A stretch of 64,000 nucleotides of DNA from Oceanimonas doudoroffii. Its GTDB lineage: Bacteria > Pseudomonadota > Gammaproteobacteria > Enterobacterales > Aeromonadaceae. This document shows, piece after piece, positions 8,257-16,115 of the stretch. Position 1 is the stretch's first letter; every line of letters begins with the position of its first letter. The DNA lies in contig NZ_NBIM01000001.1 in the NCBI RefSeq assembly GCF_002242685.1, positions 1,736,001 through 1,800,000 of the forward strand, in the 5' to 3' direction. The notes under the pieces are model-generated. The model was not told the origin of the DNA, made no database searches, and saw nothing but the letters and a program-made list of their open reading frames with translations. Both the position numbers and the translations under genes were made by a program.

Positions 8257-9741
8257 TTAATCCAGTGCCAGCCAGGTGGTCTTGAGTTCGGTAAACTTGT
8301 CAAAGGCGTGCAATGACTTGTCGCGGCCGTTGCCGCTTTGCTTGACGCCGCCAAAGGGCACCGTCATATCGCCGTCGTTGTAATTGTTGATAAACACCGA
8401 GCCGGCCTTGAGACGGCGCGCCAGCCGGTGGGCCCGACGCAGATCCGAGGTCCACAGGCCGGCGCCCAGGCCGTACTGACTGTCGTTGGCCAGTTGCACG
8501 GCATCCTCTTCCCGTTCAAAGGTGGTCACCGCCAGCACCGGTCCGAAGATCTCTTCCCGGGCCACCGCCATGTGCGGATTGACCTGCTCCAGCACGGTCG
8601 GTCCCATGAAGTTGCCGGCCTGATCCCGGCCGTCCAGGCCAAGCACGGCGCCTTCTTCCAGGCCCTCGGCAATGTAGCGGCACACGCTGCCGTGGTGATC
8701 GCTGTCAATCAAGGTGCCCATGGTGGAAGACGGATCCAGCGGATCCTTGGGTTTGAAGGCCTCGGCGGCCTTTTTCAGCTCGGCCATAAAGGCGTCCCTG
8801 ATGCTGCTTTCTACCAGCAGCCGGGTGCCGGCGATACACACCTGGCCCTGGTTGTAGAAAATGCCGGCGGCCGAGGCCCGGGCGGCTTTCGCCAGATCCG
8901 GGCAGTCGGCAAAGACGATATTGGCGCTCTTGCCGCCCGCTTCCAGCCATACCCGTTTCATGTTGGAACGGCCGGCGTATTCCATCAGCAGCCGTCCCAC
9001 CCCGGTGGAGCCGGTAAAGGTCAGGCAGTCCACATCCTCATGCAGGGCCAGGGCCTTGCCCGCCTCGTGGCCGAAACCGGGCAGCACGTTGAGTACGCCA
9101 TCGGGCAGGCCGGCTTCCTTGGCCAGTGCGGCCAGACGCAGAGCCGACAGCGGCGACTTTTCCGACGGCTTCAAGATCACCGAATTGCCGGCGGCCAGCG
9201 CCGGTCCCAGCTTCCAGCAGGTCAGCAACAGTGGAAAGTTCCAGGGCACGATCGCGGCCACCACACCAATGGGCTCACGGCTGACCAGGGCCAGGGCATC
9301 GGGGCCGGTGGGGGCTATTTCACCGTAAATCTTGTCCACCGCCTCGGCATACCAGCGCATGCAGCGCACGGCGCCGGGAATGTCGTCCCGCAGGCTGTGA
9401 CGAATGGGCTTGCCGGTGTCCAGGGTTTCCAGCAGCGCCAGCTCTTCGGCGTGCCGCTCCATCAACTCCGCCAGTCTCAGCAGCACCGCCTTGCGCTCGG
9501 CGGGGGCGGTCTGCGACCACGCGCCGGCCTCAAAACTGGCCCGGGCGGCCACCACCGCCATGTTGACGTCGGCCTCCCTGGCCCGGCTTACCTCGGCAAG
9601 GGGGGTATCGGTGGCGGGGTTGATTACCGCAAAGCGCTCTCCGGCCATGGCCTCGCGGTATTCTCCTTCAATAAACAGCCGGCTCTCGGGTTGCAGTTTG
9701 TTCGCTGCGGCCTGCCAGTAAGCCTTGTTTCTGAACTCCAT
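8257..9741 (-). CDS. puuC: Gamma-glutamyl-gamma-aminobutyraldehyde dehydrogenase
   Basis: A 494-residue NAD(P)-dependent aldehyde dehydrogenase, the usual family length. Visible are the cofactor motif FTGSTGVGR, the catalytic glutamate in LEAGGKSANIV, the catalytic cysteine in NQGQVCIAGTRL, and EEIFGPVLAV. It oxidises the aldehyde made by PuuB to gamma-glutamyl-GABA, which PuuD then hydrolyses. Position between puuR and puuB makes this more specific than a general aldehyde dehydrogenase call. Confidence 0.93.
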   Translation of the reverse strand: MEFRNKAYWQAAANKLQPESRLFIEGEYREAMAGERFAVINPATDTPLAEVSRAREADVNMAVVAARASFEAGAWSQTAPAERKAVLLRLAELMERHAEELALLETLDTGKPIRHSLRDDIPGAVRCMRWYAEAVDKIYGEIAPTGPDALALVSREPIGVVAAIVPWNFPLLLTCWKLGPALAAGNSVILKPSEKSPLSALRLAALAKEAGLPDGVLNVLPGFGHEAGKALALHEDVDCLTFTGSTGVGRLLMEYAGRSNMKRVWLEAGGKSANIVFADCPDLAKAARASAAGIFYNQGQVCIAGTRLLVESSIRDAFMAELKKAAEAFKPKDPLDPSSTMGTLIDSDHHGSVCRYIAEGLEEGAVLGLDGRDQAGNFMGPTVLEQVNPHMAVAREEIFGPVLAVTTFEREEDAVQLANDSQYGLGAGLWTSDLRRAHRLARRLKAGSVFINNYNDGDMTVPFGGVKQSGNGRDKSLHAFDKFTELKTTWLALD

Positions 9742-9759
9742 GATGTGTCTCCGCCTTGA

Positions 9760-10320
9760 TTACAGGTTGGCCGGGGTATGGGCGCTGATAATGCGGCACT
9801 CCCGGTCCGATGTATTGGTAAAGGTATGGGGCAGCCCGGTGTCGATAACATAGCTTTGCCCGGCCTGCAGCCGGTAATGCTCGCCGTCCACCGTCAGCTC
9901 GATTTGCCCTTCCAGCACGGTGCCCACCTCTTCGCCCTGATGCTTGAGGTGGCCGCCGGTACTGGTGCCCGGGGCATAGCATTCGATAAGAAATCCCAGC
10001 GCCCGCTGACGGTTGCCGTTGTGCACCAGCTTGAACGACACCCCCTGGCTGCCGATCTCCACCAGCTCCTCTTCGTTAATGACCACCTTGTTGCGGGTGA
10101 GTGCCTGCGGCTCGGCAAAAAACTCCGACAGCGACATGTCATACACCTTGAGCAGTTTTTGCAGGCTGCTGACCGCCGGGCTGACCTTGTCCTGCTCTAT
10201 GGTGCAAATGGCACCGTGGGTCAGTCCCGACAGCTCGGCCACGCGGCGCTGGCTGAGCCCCAGCCGCCGGCGAATGTCCGCCAGCCGGCTGCCCGGTGCC
10301 AGTTCCTGAGCGGCGCTCAT
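9760..10320 (-). CDS. puuR: Putrescine-responsive XRE-cupin repressor
   Basis: A 186-residue regulator with an N-terminal helix-turn-helix (RLGLSQRRVAELSGLTHGAI, residues about 17-36) and a C-terminal cupin sensor domain (GEEVGTVLEGQIELTVDGE, then DTGLPHTFTNT). This is the PuuR architecture; in E. coli PuuR represses puu genes and is relieved by putrescine. A longer in-frame ORF runs back into puuD, but the ATG at 10320 overlaps the puuD stop (ATGA) and begins exactly at the family start, so it is the real start. It lies inside the operon it probably controls. Confidence 0.92.
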   Translation of the reverse strand: MSAAQELAPGSRLADIRRRLGLSQRRVAELSGLTHGAICTIEQDKVSPAVSSLQKLLKVYDMSLSEFFAEPQALTRNKVVINEEELVEIGSQGVSFKLVHNGNRQRALGFLIECYAPGTSTGGHLKHQGEEVGTVLEGQIELTVDGEHYRLQAGQSYVIDTGLPHTFTNTSDRECRIISAHTPANL

Positions 10321-11087
10321 ACCGCCTCCCGCACTTGAGCGTAGTGCTGGCAGGCGGCCACAAAACCATCGAACAGCGCCCGGGACAGGGCGTCGTCGCG
10401 GCTGTGCCATTCCGGGTGCCACTGCACGCCCAGGGCAAAGGGATGATCCGGCAGGCTGATGGCTTCCACCAGGCCATCGGGAGCGGTGGCTTCCACCCGC
10501 ACACCGGTGCCGGTGGTTTTTGCCCCCTGCATATGCAGTGAGTTGACCTTCTGCACATCGCTGCCCGCCAGCTGCGCCAGCAGGCCGCCCGCCATGGGCT
10601 GAATGTCGTGGGCCGGGGCGTATTGCACCTCCAGGGGTTGTTCCTTGTTTTCCCGGTGCTCGGCAAACAGGCCGGTCTCGTGCAGGCGCCGGTGCAGGCT
10701 GCCACCGCTGGCCACCACCATTTCCTGAAAACCGCGACAAATGCCAAACAGCGGCAGCTTCATGGTCCGGGCGGCGGCGATCAGCCGCAGGCTGAGCCGG
10801 TCCCGACCCACATCGGTGTGCTCTTCCTCACCGGGCTCACCGTAATGATGCGGCTCCATATTGCTGTAGCTGCCGGTAAGCAGAATGCCGTCGAGGCGAG
10901 CCAGCATGGCCGCCAGGGCCTGCTCGTCCTCGCCCAGCTGATGCACCAGGGGCACCGGCACCGCCCCCGCGGCGGTAATGGCGTCCAAGTATTTTTGCTG
11001 CACGGTCAGGCCGGCATGGGGCCCCAGCTGCTGCTGGCACAGGATCACCCCCACCCAAGGTTTGTTAAATATATGAACCGCTGTCAT
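10317..11087 (-). CDS. puuD: Gamma-glutamyl-GABA hydrolase
   Basis: A 256-residue class I glutamine-amidotransferase-like peptidase (C26). The nucleophile is the Cys of FGICRGFQEM, and the His/Glu pair is in GVQWHPEW. LDGILLTGSYSNMEPHHYG forms the oxyanion region. It releases GABA and glutamate from gamma-glutamyl-GABA, the last Puu step. First gene of the minus-strand puuDRCB operon, divergent from puuA across a 184-bp regulatory space. Confidence 0.93.
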   Translation of the reverse strand: MTAVHIFNKPWVGVILCQQQLGPHAGLTVQQKYLDAITAAGAVPVPLVHQLGEDEQALAAMLARLDGILLTGSYSNMEPHHYGEPGEEEHTDVGRDRLSLRLIAAARTMKLPLFGICRGFQEMVVASGGSLHRRLHETGLFAEHRENKEQPLEVQYAPAHDIQPMAGGLLAQLAGSDVQKVNSLHMQGAKTTGTGVRVEATAPDGLVEAISLPDHPFALGVQWHPEWHSRDDALSRALFDGFVAACQHYAQVREAV

Positions 11088-11104
11088 CTTCGCTCACCCG
11101 CTTT

Positions 11105-11255
11105 AAATTTTGAACACTTGGCCGTTATCGCGCGGCCACCGTAAAAAATATAGTCAAAACCCTAGCACCAGCCCGCTTTCACCTCAACAATTTTTAACAC
11201 TTGCAAAACATAATAAACACACATAAGTTATCAACGTAAATTATTTTTAACGGTC
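11105..11255. promoter_or_regulatory. Candidate PuuR operators between puuD and puuA
   Basis: The AT-rich space between the divergent puuD and puuA carries two near-identical copies of a box, AAATTTTGAACACTTG (11105-11120) and AATTTTTAACACTTG (11189-11203), plus a weaker relative, AATTATTTTTAACGGTC (11239-11255). They resemble the A/T-rich, ATGAACA-type sites reported for E. coli PuuR. The positions fit repression of both directions. Assignment is by similarity and location only. Confidence 0.5.
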
Positions 11256-11271
11256 ACATGGTGGTGAAATC

Positions 11272-12684
11272 ATGCAAGCGAATACAACGGTAACGACCCT
11301 TCCCTCGGCCGACGAGCCGGCCCTTACTCCCTTTGAACAGGAGGCGGCCGCCTACCTTGCCCGCTACCCCCAAACCCAGTATGTGGACGTTTTACTGACC
11401 GATCTCAACGGCATCTTTCGTGGCAAACGGCTGCCGATCAGTGCCCTCGACAAGCTTGAAGCCGGCTGCTTCTTTCCCGCCTCGGTGTTTGCCATGGACT
11501 TTCGCGGCAACGTGGTGGAAGAAACCGGCATCGGCCAGGACATCGGCGAGCCGGATCTGCCCTGCTATCCCATCGCCGGCACCCTGGTGCCCTCGGCCTC
11601 GGATGCGGAAACCGTGGCCCAGCTGCTGCTGACCATGGTGGACGAACACGAACAGCCCTTTGGTCTGGAGCCCCGAAACGTACTCAACCGAGTATGGAAG
11701 CAGGTGAAGGCGCGCGGGCTGACCCCGGTAATCGCCCTGGAGCTGGAGTTTTACCTGGTGGACCGGGACCGGGACGAGCAGGGTCGGCTGCAGCCCCCCT
11801 GCTCGCCGCTGACCCAGAAGCGGGACACCTACAGCCAGGTCTATTCCGTGGACAACCTCAACAACTTTGCGGAGATTCTCGCCGACATCGACAATATCGC
11901 CGCCCTGCAGGGGCTGCCCGCCGACGGTGCCGTGGCCGAGGCGGCACCGGGTCAGTTTGAAATCAACATGCATCATGGCAGCGACGTGCTGGCCGCCTGC
12001 GATCAGGCGCTGGCACTGAAGCGGCTGATCAAGCTGGTGGCCGAGCAGTACGAGATGGACGCCACCTTTATGGCCAAGCCCTATGAGGAACACCCGGGCA
12101 GCGGCCTGCACGTGCACATCAGCGTGACCGACGAACAGGGTGACAACCTGTTTGCCGATGAACAGGGCGAGGACTCCCCGCTGCTGCAGCAGGCGCTGGC
12201 CGGCATGCTGGATCTGATGCCCGACAGCATGGCGCTGCTGGCTCCCAACATGAACGCCTTTCGCCGTTTTCAGCCGGGCATGTATGTACCGGTGCAGGCG
12301 TCCTGGGGCCACAACAACCGCACCGTGGCGCTGCGCATTCCTGCCGGCGACGACGAGGCGCGTCGCATTGAATACCGGGTGCCCGGTGCCGACGCCAACC
12401 CCTACCTGGTGGTGGCCACCATGCTGGCCGGCCTGCTGCATGGCCTCGACAACACGCTGCCGCTGCCGGAGCCGGTGGTGGGTAACGGCCTGGAGCAGGA
12501 AGGCCTGCCCCTGCCCACCCGCCAGAGCAGTGCCCTGGCCCGGCTTGAAGGCGACACGCCGCTCAAGCGCTACCTGGGCGAGGAGTTCGTTGAGGTATAC
12601 CGCATCTGCAAGCAGGACGAACTGCTCGAATTTGAAAAGCGCATTACCGATATCGAACTGGAATGGATGCTGAAAAACGCCTGA
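11272..12684 (+). CDS. puuA: Gamma-glutamylputrescine synthetase
   Basis: A 470-residue member of the glutamine synthetase fold that ligates glutamate to putrescine using ATP, the entry step of the Puu route. The catalytic-domain motifs ALELEFYLVDRDRDEQG, GQFEINMHHGSD, FMAKPYEEHPGSGLHVHISV and NNRTVALRIP are visible, and the N-terminal half reads LLTDLNGIFRGKRLPIS. Context with puuDRCB separates it from ordinary GlnA, and it lacks the GlnA adenylylation-loop context. A strong terminator follows, so the downstream transporter may have its own promoter or depend on readthrough. Confidence 0.93.
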   Translation: MQANTTVTTLPSADEPALTPFEQEAAAYLARYPQTQYVDVLLTDLNGIFRGKRLPISALDKLEAGCFFPASVFAMDFRGNVVEETGIGQDIGEPDLPCYPIAGTLVPSASDAETVAQLLLTMVDEHEQPFGLEPRNVLNRVWKQVKARGLTPVIALELEFYLVDRDRDEQGRLQPPCSPLTQKRDTYSQVYSVDNLNNFAEILADIDNIAALQGLPADGAVAEAAPGQFEINMHHGSDVLAACDQALALKRLIKLVAEQYEMDATFMAKPYEEHPGSGLHVHISVTDEQGDNLFADEQGEDSPLLQQALAGMLDLMPDSMALLAPNMNAFRRFQPGMYVPVQASWGHNNRTVALRIPAGDDEARRIEYRVPGADANPYLVVATMLAGLLHGLDNTLPLPEPVVGNGLEQEGLPLPTRQSSALARLEGDTPLKRYLGEEFVEVYRICKQDELLEFEKRITDIELEWMLKNA

Positions 12685-12695
12685 TGACGGCACCG

Positions 12696-12741
12696 GCGCC
12701 CCGGCCAATAACACCATAACAAGCCGGGGCGCTTTGCTTTT
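12696..12741 (+). terminator. Rho-independent terminator after puuA
   Basis: Ten-bp GC stem (GCGCCCCGGC and GCCGGGGCGC, 17-base loop) followed by TTTGCTTTT, starting 12 bases after the puuA stop. Confidence 0.85.
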
Positions 12742-12802
12742 CGGGTGGATTGATATAAAAGAGCGCCCCCACAGGCGTCCCCTCGACCAAAAAAGGAAGA
12801 TG

Positions 12803-14290
12803 ATGATGGAACAGCCCAACTCCCTGGCCCTTACCCCCAGTGTCAAATGGCCACCGCTCTGGCGTGGCCTGGCGGTGGCCGTGATTGCCGCCCTGGCCTT
12901 TGCCTGGCTCGGTTTTACCCATGAATCAGGCAGCGACTACGGTGCCCTTAGCCTGCTGCCGGCGGCGCTGGTGATCACCATGGCGGTGCTCACCCGCAAA
13001 ACCGTGGAGTCGCTGCTGGCGGGCAGCCTGCTTGGCCTGCTGCTGCTTGACCCGGCCAACCTGGTGAGCCCGCTGGCGGACGTCACCCTGGCGGTGATGA
13101 TGGACGAAACCATCGCCTGGCTGATCCTGGTGTGCGGCATGATGGGGGGTCTTATCAACCTGCTGGCCCGGGGCGGTGGCGTGCACAGCTTTGGCGCCGT
13201 CATGACCCGGCTTATCAAGTCTCCCAGAGGCGCCATGGTAGGCACGGTCGGCCTGGGGCTGGTGGTGTTTATCGACGACTACCTCAATTCCCTGGCGGTA
13301 TCGTCATCCATGAAGCGCATTACCGACCGCTTTCATATCTCTCGGGAAAAACTGGCCTATATCGTGGACTCCACCGCCGCCCCCATCTGCATTCTGGTGC
13401 CGGTATCCACCTGGGCGGTGTTTTTCGCCTCATTGCTGGAAGACGCCGGCGCCACCGAAAGCGGCCAGGGCATGTCTCTCTATGTGGCCAGCATTCCCTG
13501 GATGTTTTACGGCTGGGCGGCGCTGCTGGTGGTGGCACTGGTGGCCGCACGCAAGCTGCCGGATCTAGGCGCCATGAAGAAGGCCGAGGCCCGTGCTCAG
13601 GGCGGTCAGCCGGTGCCCAATGGCTGGCAGGACGAAGAAACGCCCGCCCCCGAGCGCAGCGTGCCCGGCTGGTTGGGACTGACCAACTTTCTGCTACCCA
13701 TGGCGGTGCTGGTACTGGCCAGCGTGTATTACGACATCGATCTGCTGAAGGGCGTGCTGGTGGCCCTGGGCGTAACCATGGTGCTCTATTCGGTGCAGCG
13801 GCTGCTGTCGTTTCAGCAGCAGGTGGAGGCAACCCTGGACGGCTTCAAGGTGATGCTGTATCCGCTGGCCACCGTGTGCGCCGGCTTCATTCTGAAGGAG
13901 GTCAACGATCAGCTGGGCATGACCCGCTACATCATCGACACGGTCACACCGCTGCTGACGCCGGCGCTGTTGCCCGCCGTGGTGTTTGTGGTCATGGCCG
14001 CGGTGGTGTTCAGCACCGCCTCAAGCTGGGGCGTGTTCGTGATCTCCCTGCCCATCGTAGTGCCCCTGGGCCAGGCCATGGACGTGCCCATGCCGCTGGT
14101 GGTGGGTGCACTGCTGTCGGCCTCGGCCTTTGGCAGCCACGCCTGCTTCTTCAGTGACTCCACCGTGCTCTCGGCCCAGGGCGCCGGTTGCGACACCATG
14201 GATCACGCCCTGACCCAGCTGCCCTATGCCCTGATCGGCGGCGCCATCGCCCTGGTCACCCTGCTGGCCGCGGGTTTCTGGCTGGTGTAA
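12803..14290 (+). CDS. NhaC-family Na+/H+ antiporter-like transporter
   Basis: About 495 residues with 11-12 predicted membrane helices. Conserved NhaC segments include VVFIDDYLNSLAVSSSMKRI, a charged membrane signature, and ASAFGSHACFFSDSTVLSAQ near the C-terminus. Three in-frame ATGs at 12800, 12803 and 12806 follow AAAAGGAAG; the second or third has the better spacing. It sits directly behind puuA where E. coli carries the APC-type importer PuuP, so it may move putrescine or another amine, possibly in exchange for sodium or protons. That role is inferred from context; ion antiport alone is the family default. Confidence 0.85.
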   Translation: MMEQPNSLALTPSVKWPPLWRGLAVAVIAALAFAWLGFTHESGSDYGALSLLPAALVITMAVLTRKTVESLLAGSLLGLLLLDPANLVSPLADVTLAVMMDETIAWLILVCGMMGGLINLLARGGGVHSFGAVMTRLIKSPRGAMVGTVGLGLVVFIDDYLNSLAVSSSMKRITDRFHISREKLAYIVDSTAAPICILVPVSTWAVFFASLLEDAGATESGQGMSLYVASIPWMFYGWAALLVVALVAARKLPDLGAMKKAEARAQGGQPVPNGWQDEETPAPERSVPGWLGLTNFLLPMAVLVLASVYYDIDLLKGVLVALGVTMVLYSVQRLLSFQQQVEATLDGFKVMLYPLATVCAGFILKEVNDQLGMTRYIIDTVTPLLTPALLPAVVFVVMAAVVFSTASSWGVFVISLPIVVPLGQAMDVPMPLVVGALLSASAFGSHACFFSDSTVLSAQGAGCDTMDHALTQLPYALIGGAIALVTLLAAGFWLV

Positions 14291-14297
14291 CAGACGG

Positions 14298-14315
14298 GCC
14301 CGGCTTTCGCCGGGC
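14298..14315 (+). terminator. GC hairpin after the NhaC-like gene
   Basis: Perfect 7-bp stem GCCCGGC, TTTC loop, GCCGGGC, 7 bases after the stop. There is no T run, so it may be a weak terminator or a 3-prime end stabiliser. Confidence 0.5.
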
Positions 14316-14350
14316 TAATCTGCCTGCACTAGATTCCTTGTCCCTCGAGT

Positions 14351-14372
14351 GCCCCACTGATGTGGGGCCTAC
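14351..14372 (-). repeat. REP element, GTAGGCCC family
   Basis: On the minus strand it reads GTAG followed by a GCCCCAC..GTGGGGC hairpin. The same GTAG head plus a short GC-rich palindrome occurs four more times at 55.8 and 57.1 kb in this window. It sits 6 bases beyond the stop of the minus-strand EAL gene, between convergent genes. Confidence 0.7.
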
Positions 14373-14378
14373 AAGGGT

Positions 14379-16115
14379 TTACCCGTTTTGCTCCTGGCAA
14401 TAGTCAATAAACACCTCGGGCCGGAGCGGCGGTGAAAACCAGTAGCCTTGTATCTGGGTGCAACCCATGGCCCGCAGCAGGGCCACCTGCTCGGGGCGCT
14501 CCACCCCTTCCGCCACCGTATCGCAACCCAGAATACGGGCCATGTGGATCACCGCCTGCGCCAACCCCCTGTCCTGTTCGTCGGTATCCATGCTGTCGAC
14601 AAAGGCCCGGTCAATCTTGAGCACAGACACCGGCATGGTCTTGAGATAGGCCAGGGACGAATAGCCGGTGCCGAAATCATCAATGGCAATGCCGATGCCC
14701 GCCGCGGCCAGCTGGCGCAACTGGGCCAGGGCCAGATCCAGGTTCTGCATCAGCCCCGACTCGGTCACCTCAATCTCAATGGCCCCTGCAGGCAGGCGGC
14801 TGCGGCCCAGCCGCGTGATCAGGCTGTCGGCAAAGCCCGGCTGCATCAGTTGCAGCGCCGCCACGTTCACCGCCACGCGAAAATTCGGCGGCACGCATTC
14901 CTGCTCGAGCCACTGCTCCAGTTGCCCTATGGCGGTGTCGATCACCCAGTCACCCAGCCGCAGAATATCGCCGCTGCTCTCGGCAATGGGAATAAAGTCC
15001 GCCGGCGACACGCGCCCCAGTTCCGGGCTGGTCCAACGCAACAGGGCTTCGGCGCCGATCACCCGCTCATTCACCAGTTCCACCTTGGGCTGGTACACCA
15101 GAAACAGCTCCCGCTGCTCGGCGGCGGTGCGCAGGGCCTGGCGATAATGACTGAGGGTCAGCAACCGCTGCTCAAGCTCGGGCTCAAAACAGCGCCACTC
15201 CCCCGCCTTGTGCGGCAGCGCCATGGCCGCCTGACGCACCAGATGCTCCTCACCGGAGTGGGCAAGGCCGCTGTGACTGACGCCGATGCGGCAGTCCAGG
15301 TGCAACAGCAACTGCTCCACTTCCATGCCCTGCGTCAGGCGGCCGAGCAGCTCGCCCGCCCGCCGGGCCATACCGGTCGCCTTCGGCGCGCCAAAGTCGA
15401 GCACCAGCCATTCGCTGCTGCTCCAGGGGCCAAACACACAGTCCGGCTCTTGCAGCAGGGCCTGCAGCCGCGAGCTCAGGGTAAGGCTCAGGGTTTCTGC
15501 CACCCGTAAACCGTGCAGCCTGGCAATGTCTTCCAGGCCGTCGAGGGCGATAAAATAGAGCACCACGTCCCCCTCGAGGCGTTCCCCCAGGCACTCCAGC
15601 AGGCCCCGTCGGTTCAGCCGGCCGGTCACCGGATCACTGATGGCCTGTTGCTGCAGCTCCCGTGTACGCTGACGCACCTCGTCCTCAAGCCCCCTGGCCC
15701 GGTCGCTGCGCTCACGCAACAGGAAGTGCGCCTGCAAGGTATTGCGAATGCGCTGCAACACCTCCAGTTGATCAAAGGGCTTGTTAAGAAAATCCCTGGC
15801 GCCCAGGCCCAGGGCCCGCAACCGGGTGTCGGCATCGGTCTGGGCACTCAGCACAATCACCGGTGGTGCCCGCACGCCCCATTCGGCCTCCAGCCACTCG
15901 AGCACGCGATAGCCGTCGAGGTGGGGCATGCGAATATCCAGCAGCAGCAGATCCATCGGCTGTTCCTGCATGTGCCGGGCCAGTTGGCGCGGGTCGGTTT
16001 CACCACGCACCTGCCGGTAGCCCTCGTCTTCCAGCAGGCAGAGTAACAACTCCACGTTAATGGGATTGTCATCCAGCACCAGAATATGGGCACCGGCATG
16101 AGCCGGCGCGGTCAT
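14379..16115 (-). CDS. Response regulator with degenerate GGDEF and EAL phosphodiesterase domains
   Basis: A 578-residue protein. Residues about 10-125 form a receiver (LVLDDNPINVELL, phospho-acceptor in LLLLDIRMPHLD, KPFD). Residues about 155-310 are a GGDEF-like domain whose signature has become SSSEW, so cyclase activity is unlikely. The C-terminal EAL domain keeps EALLRW, EVTES, DDFGTGYSSL, KIDRAFV and EGVE, so it should hydrolyse cyclic di-GMP. Its ATG overlaps the stop of the hybrid kinase gene (ATGA), making the kinase the likely phosphodonor. Confidence 0.9.
   Translation of the reverse strand: MTAPAHAGAHILVLDDNPINVELLLCLLEDEGYRQVRGETDPRQLARHMQEQPMDLLLLDIRMPHLDGYRVLEWLEAEWGVRAPPVIVLSAQTDADTRLRALGLGARDFLNKPFDQLEVLQRIRNTLQAHFLLRERSDRARGLEDEVRQRTRELQQQAISDPVTGRLNRRGLLECLGERLEGDVVLYFIALDGLEDIARLHGLRVAETLSLTLSSRLQALLQEPDCVFGPWSSSEWLVLDFGAPKATGMARRAGELLGRLTQGMEVEQLLLHLDCRIGVSHSGLAHSGEEHLVRQAAMALPHKAGEWRCFEPELEQRLLTLSHYRQALRTAAEQRELFLVYQPKVELVNERVIGAEALLRWTSPELGRVSPADFIPIAESSGDILRLGDWVIDTAIGQLEQWLEQECVPPNFRVAVNVAALQLMQPGFADSLITRLGRSRLPAGAIEIEVTESGLMQNLDLALAQLRQLAAAGIGIAIDDFGTGYSSLAYLKTMPVSVLKIDRAFVDSMDTDEQDRGLAQAVIHMARILGCDTVAEGVERPEQVALLRAMGCTQIQGYWFSPPLRPEVFIDYCQEQNG

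Noticed and set aside
10321..10740. N-terminal extension of the puuR frame
   Set aside because: It overlaps puuD in another frame; the ATGA overlap and the PuuR start at 10320 explain the gene.
11117..11132. GG-N10-GC in the puuD-puuA spacer as a sigma-54 promoter
   Set aside because: The -24 and -12 hexamers around the dinucleotides match poorly (GCGCG in place of TTGCW).
11392..12846. A 484-codon ORF on the minus strand
   Set aside because: Antisense to puuA, no recognisable domain, rich in Gly, His and Gln as expected for an antisense shadow.
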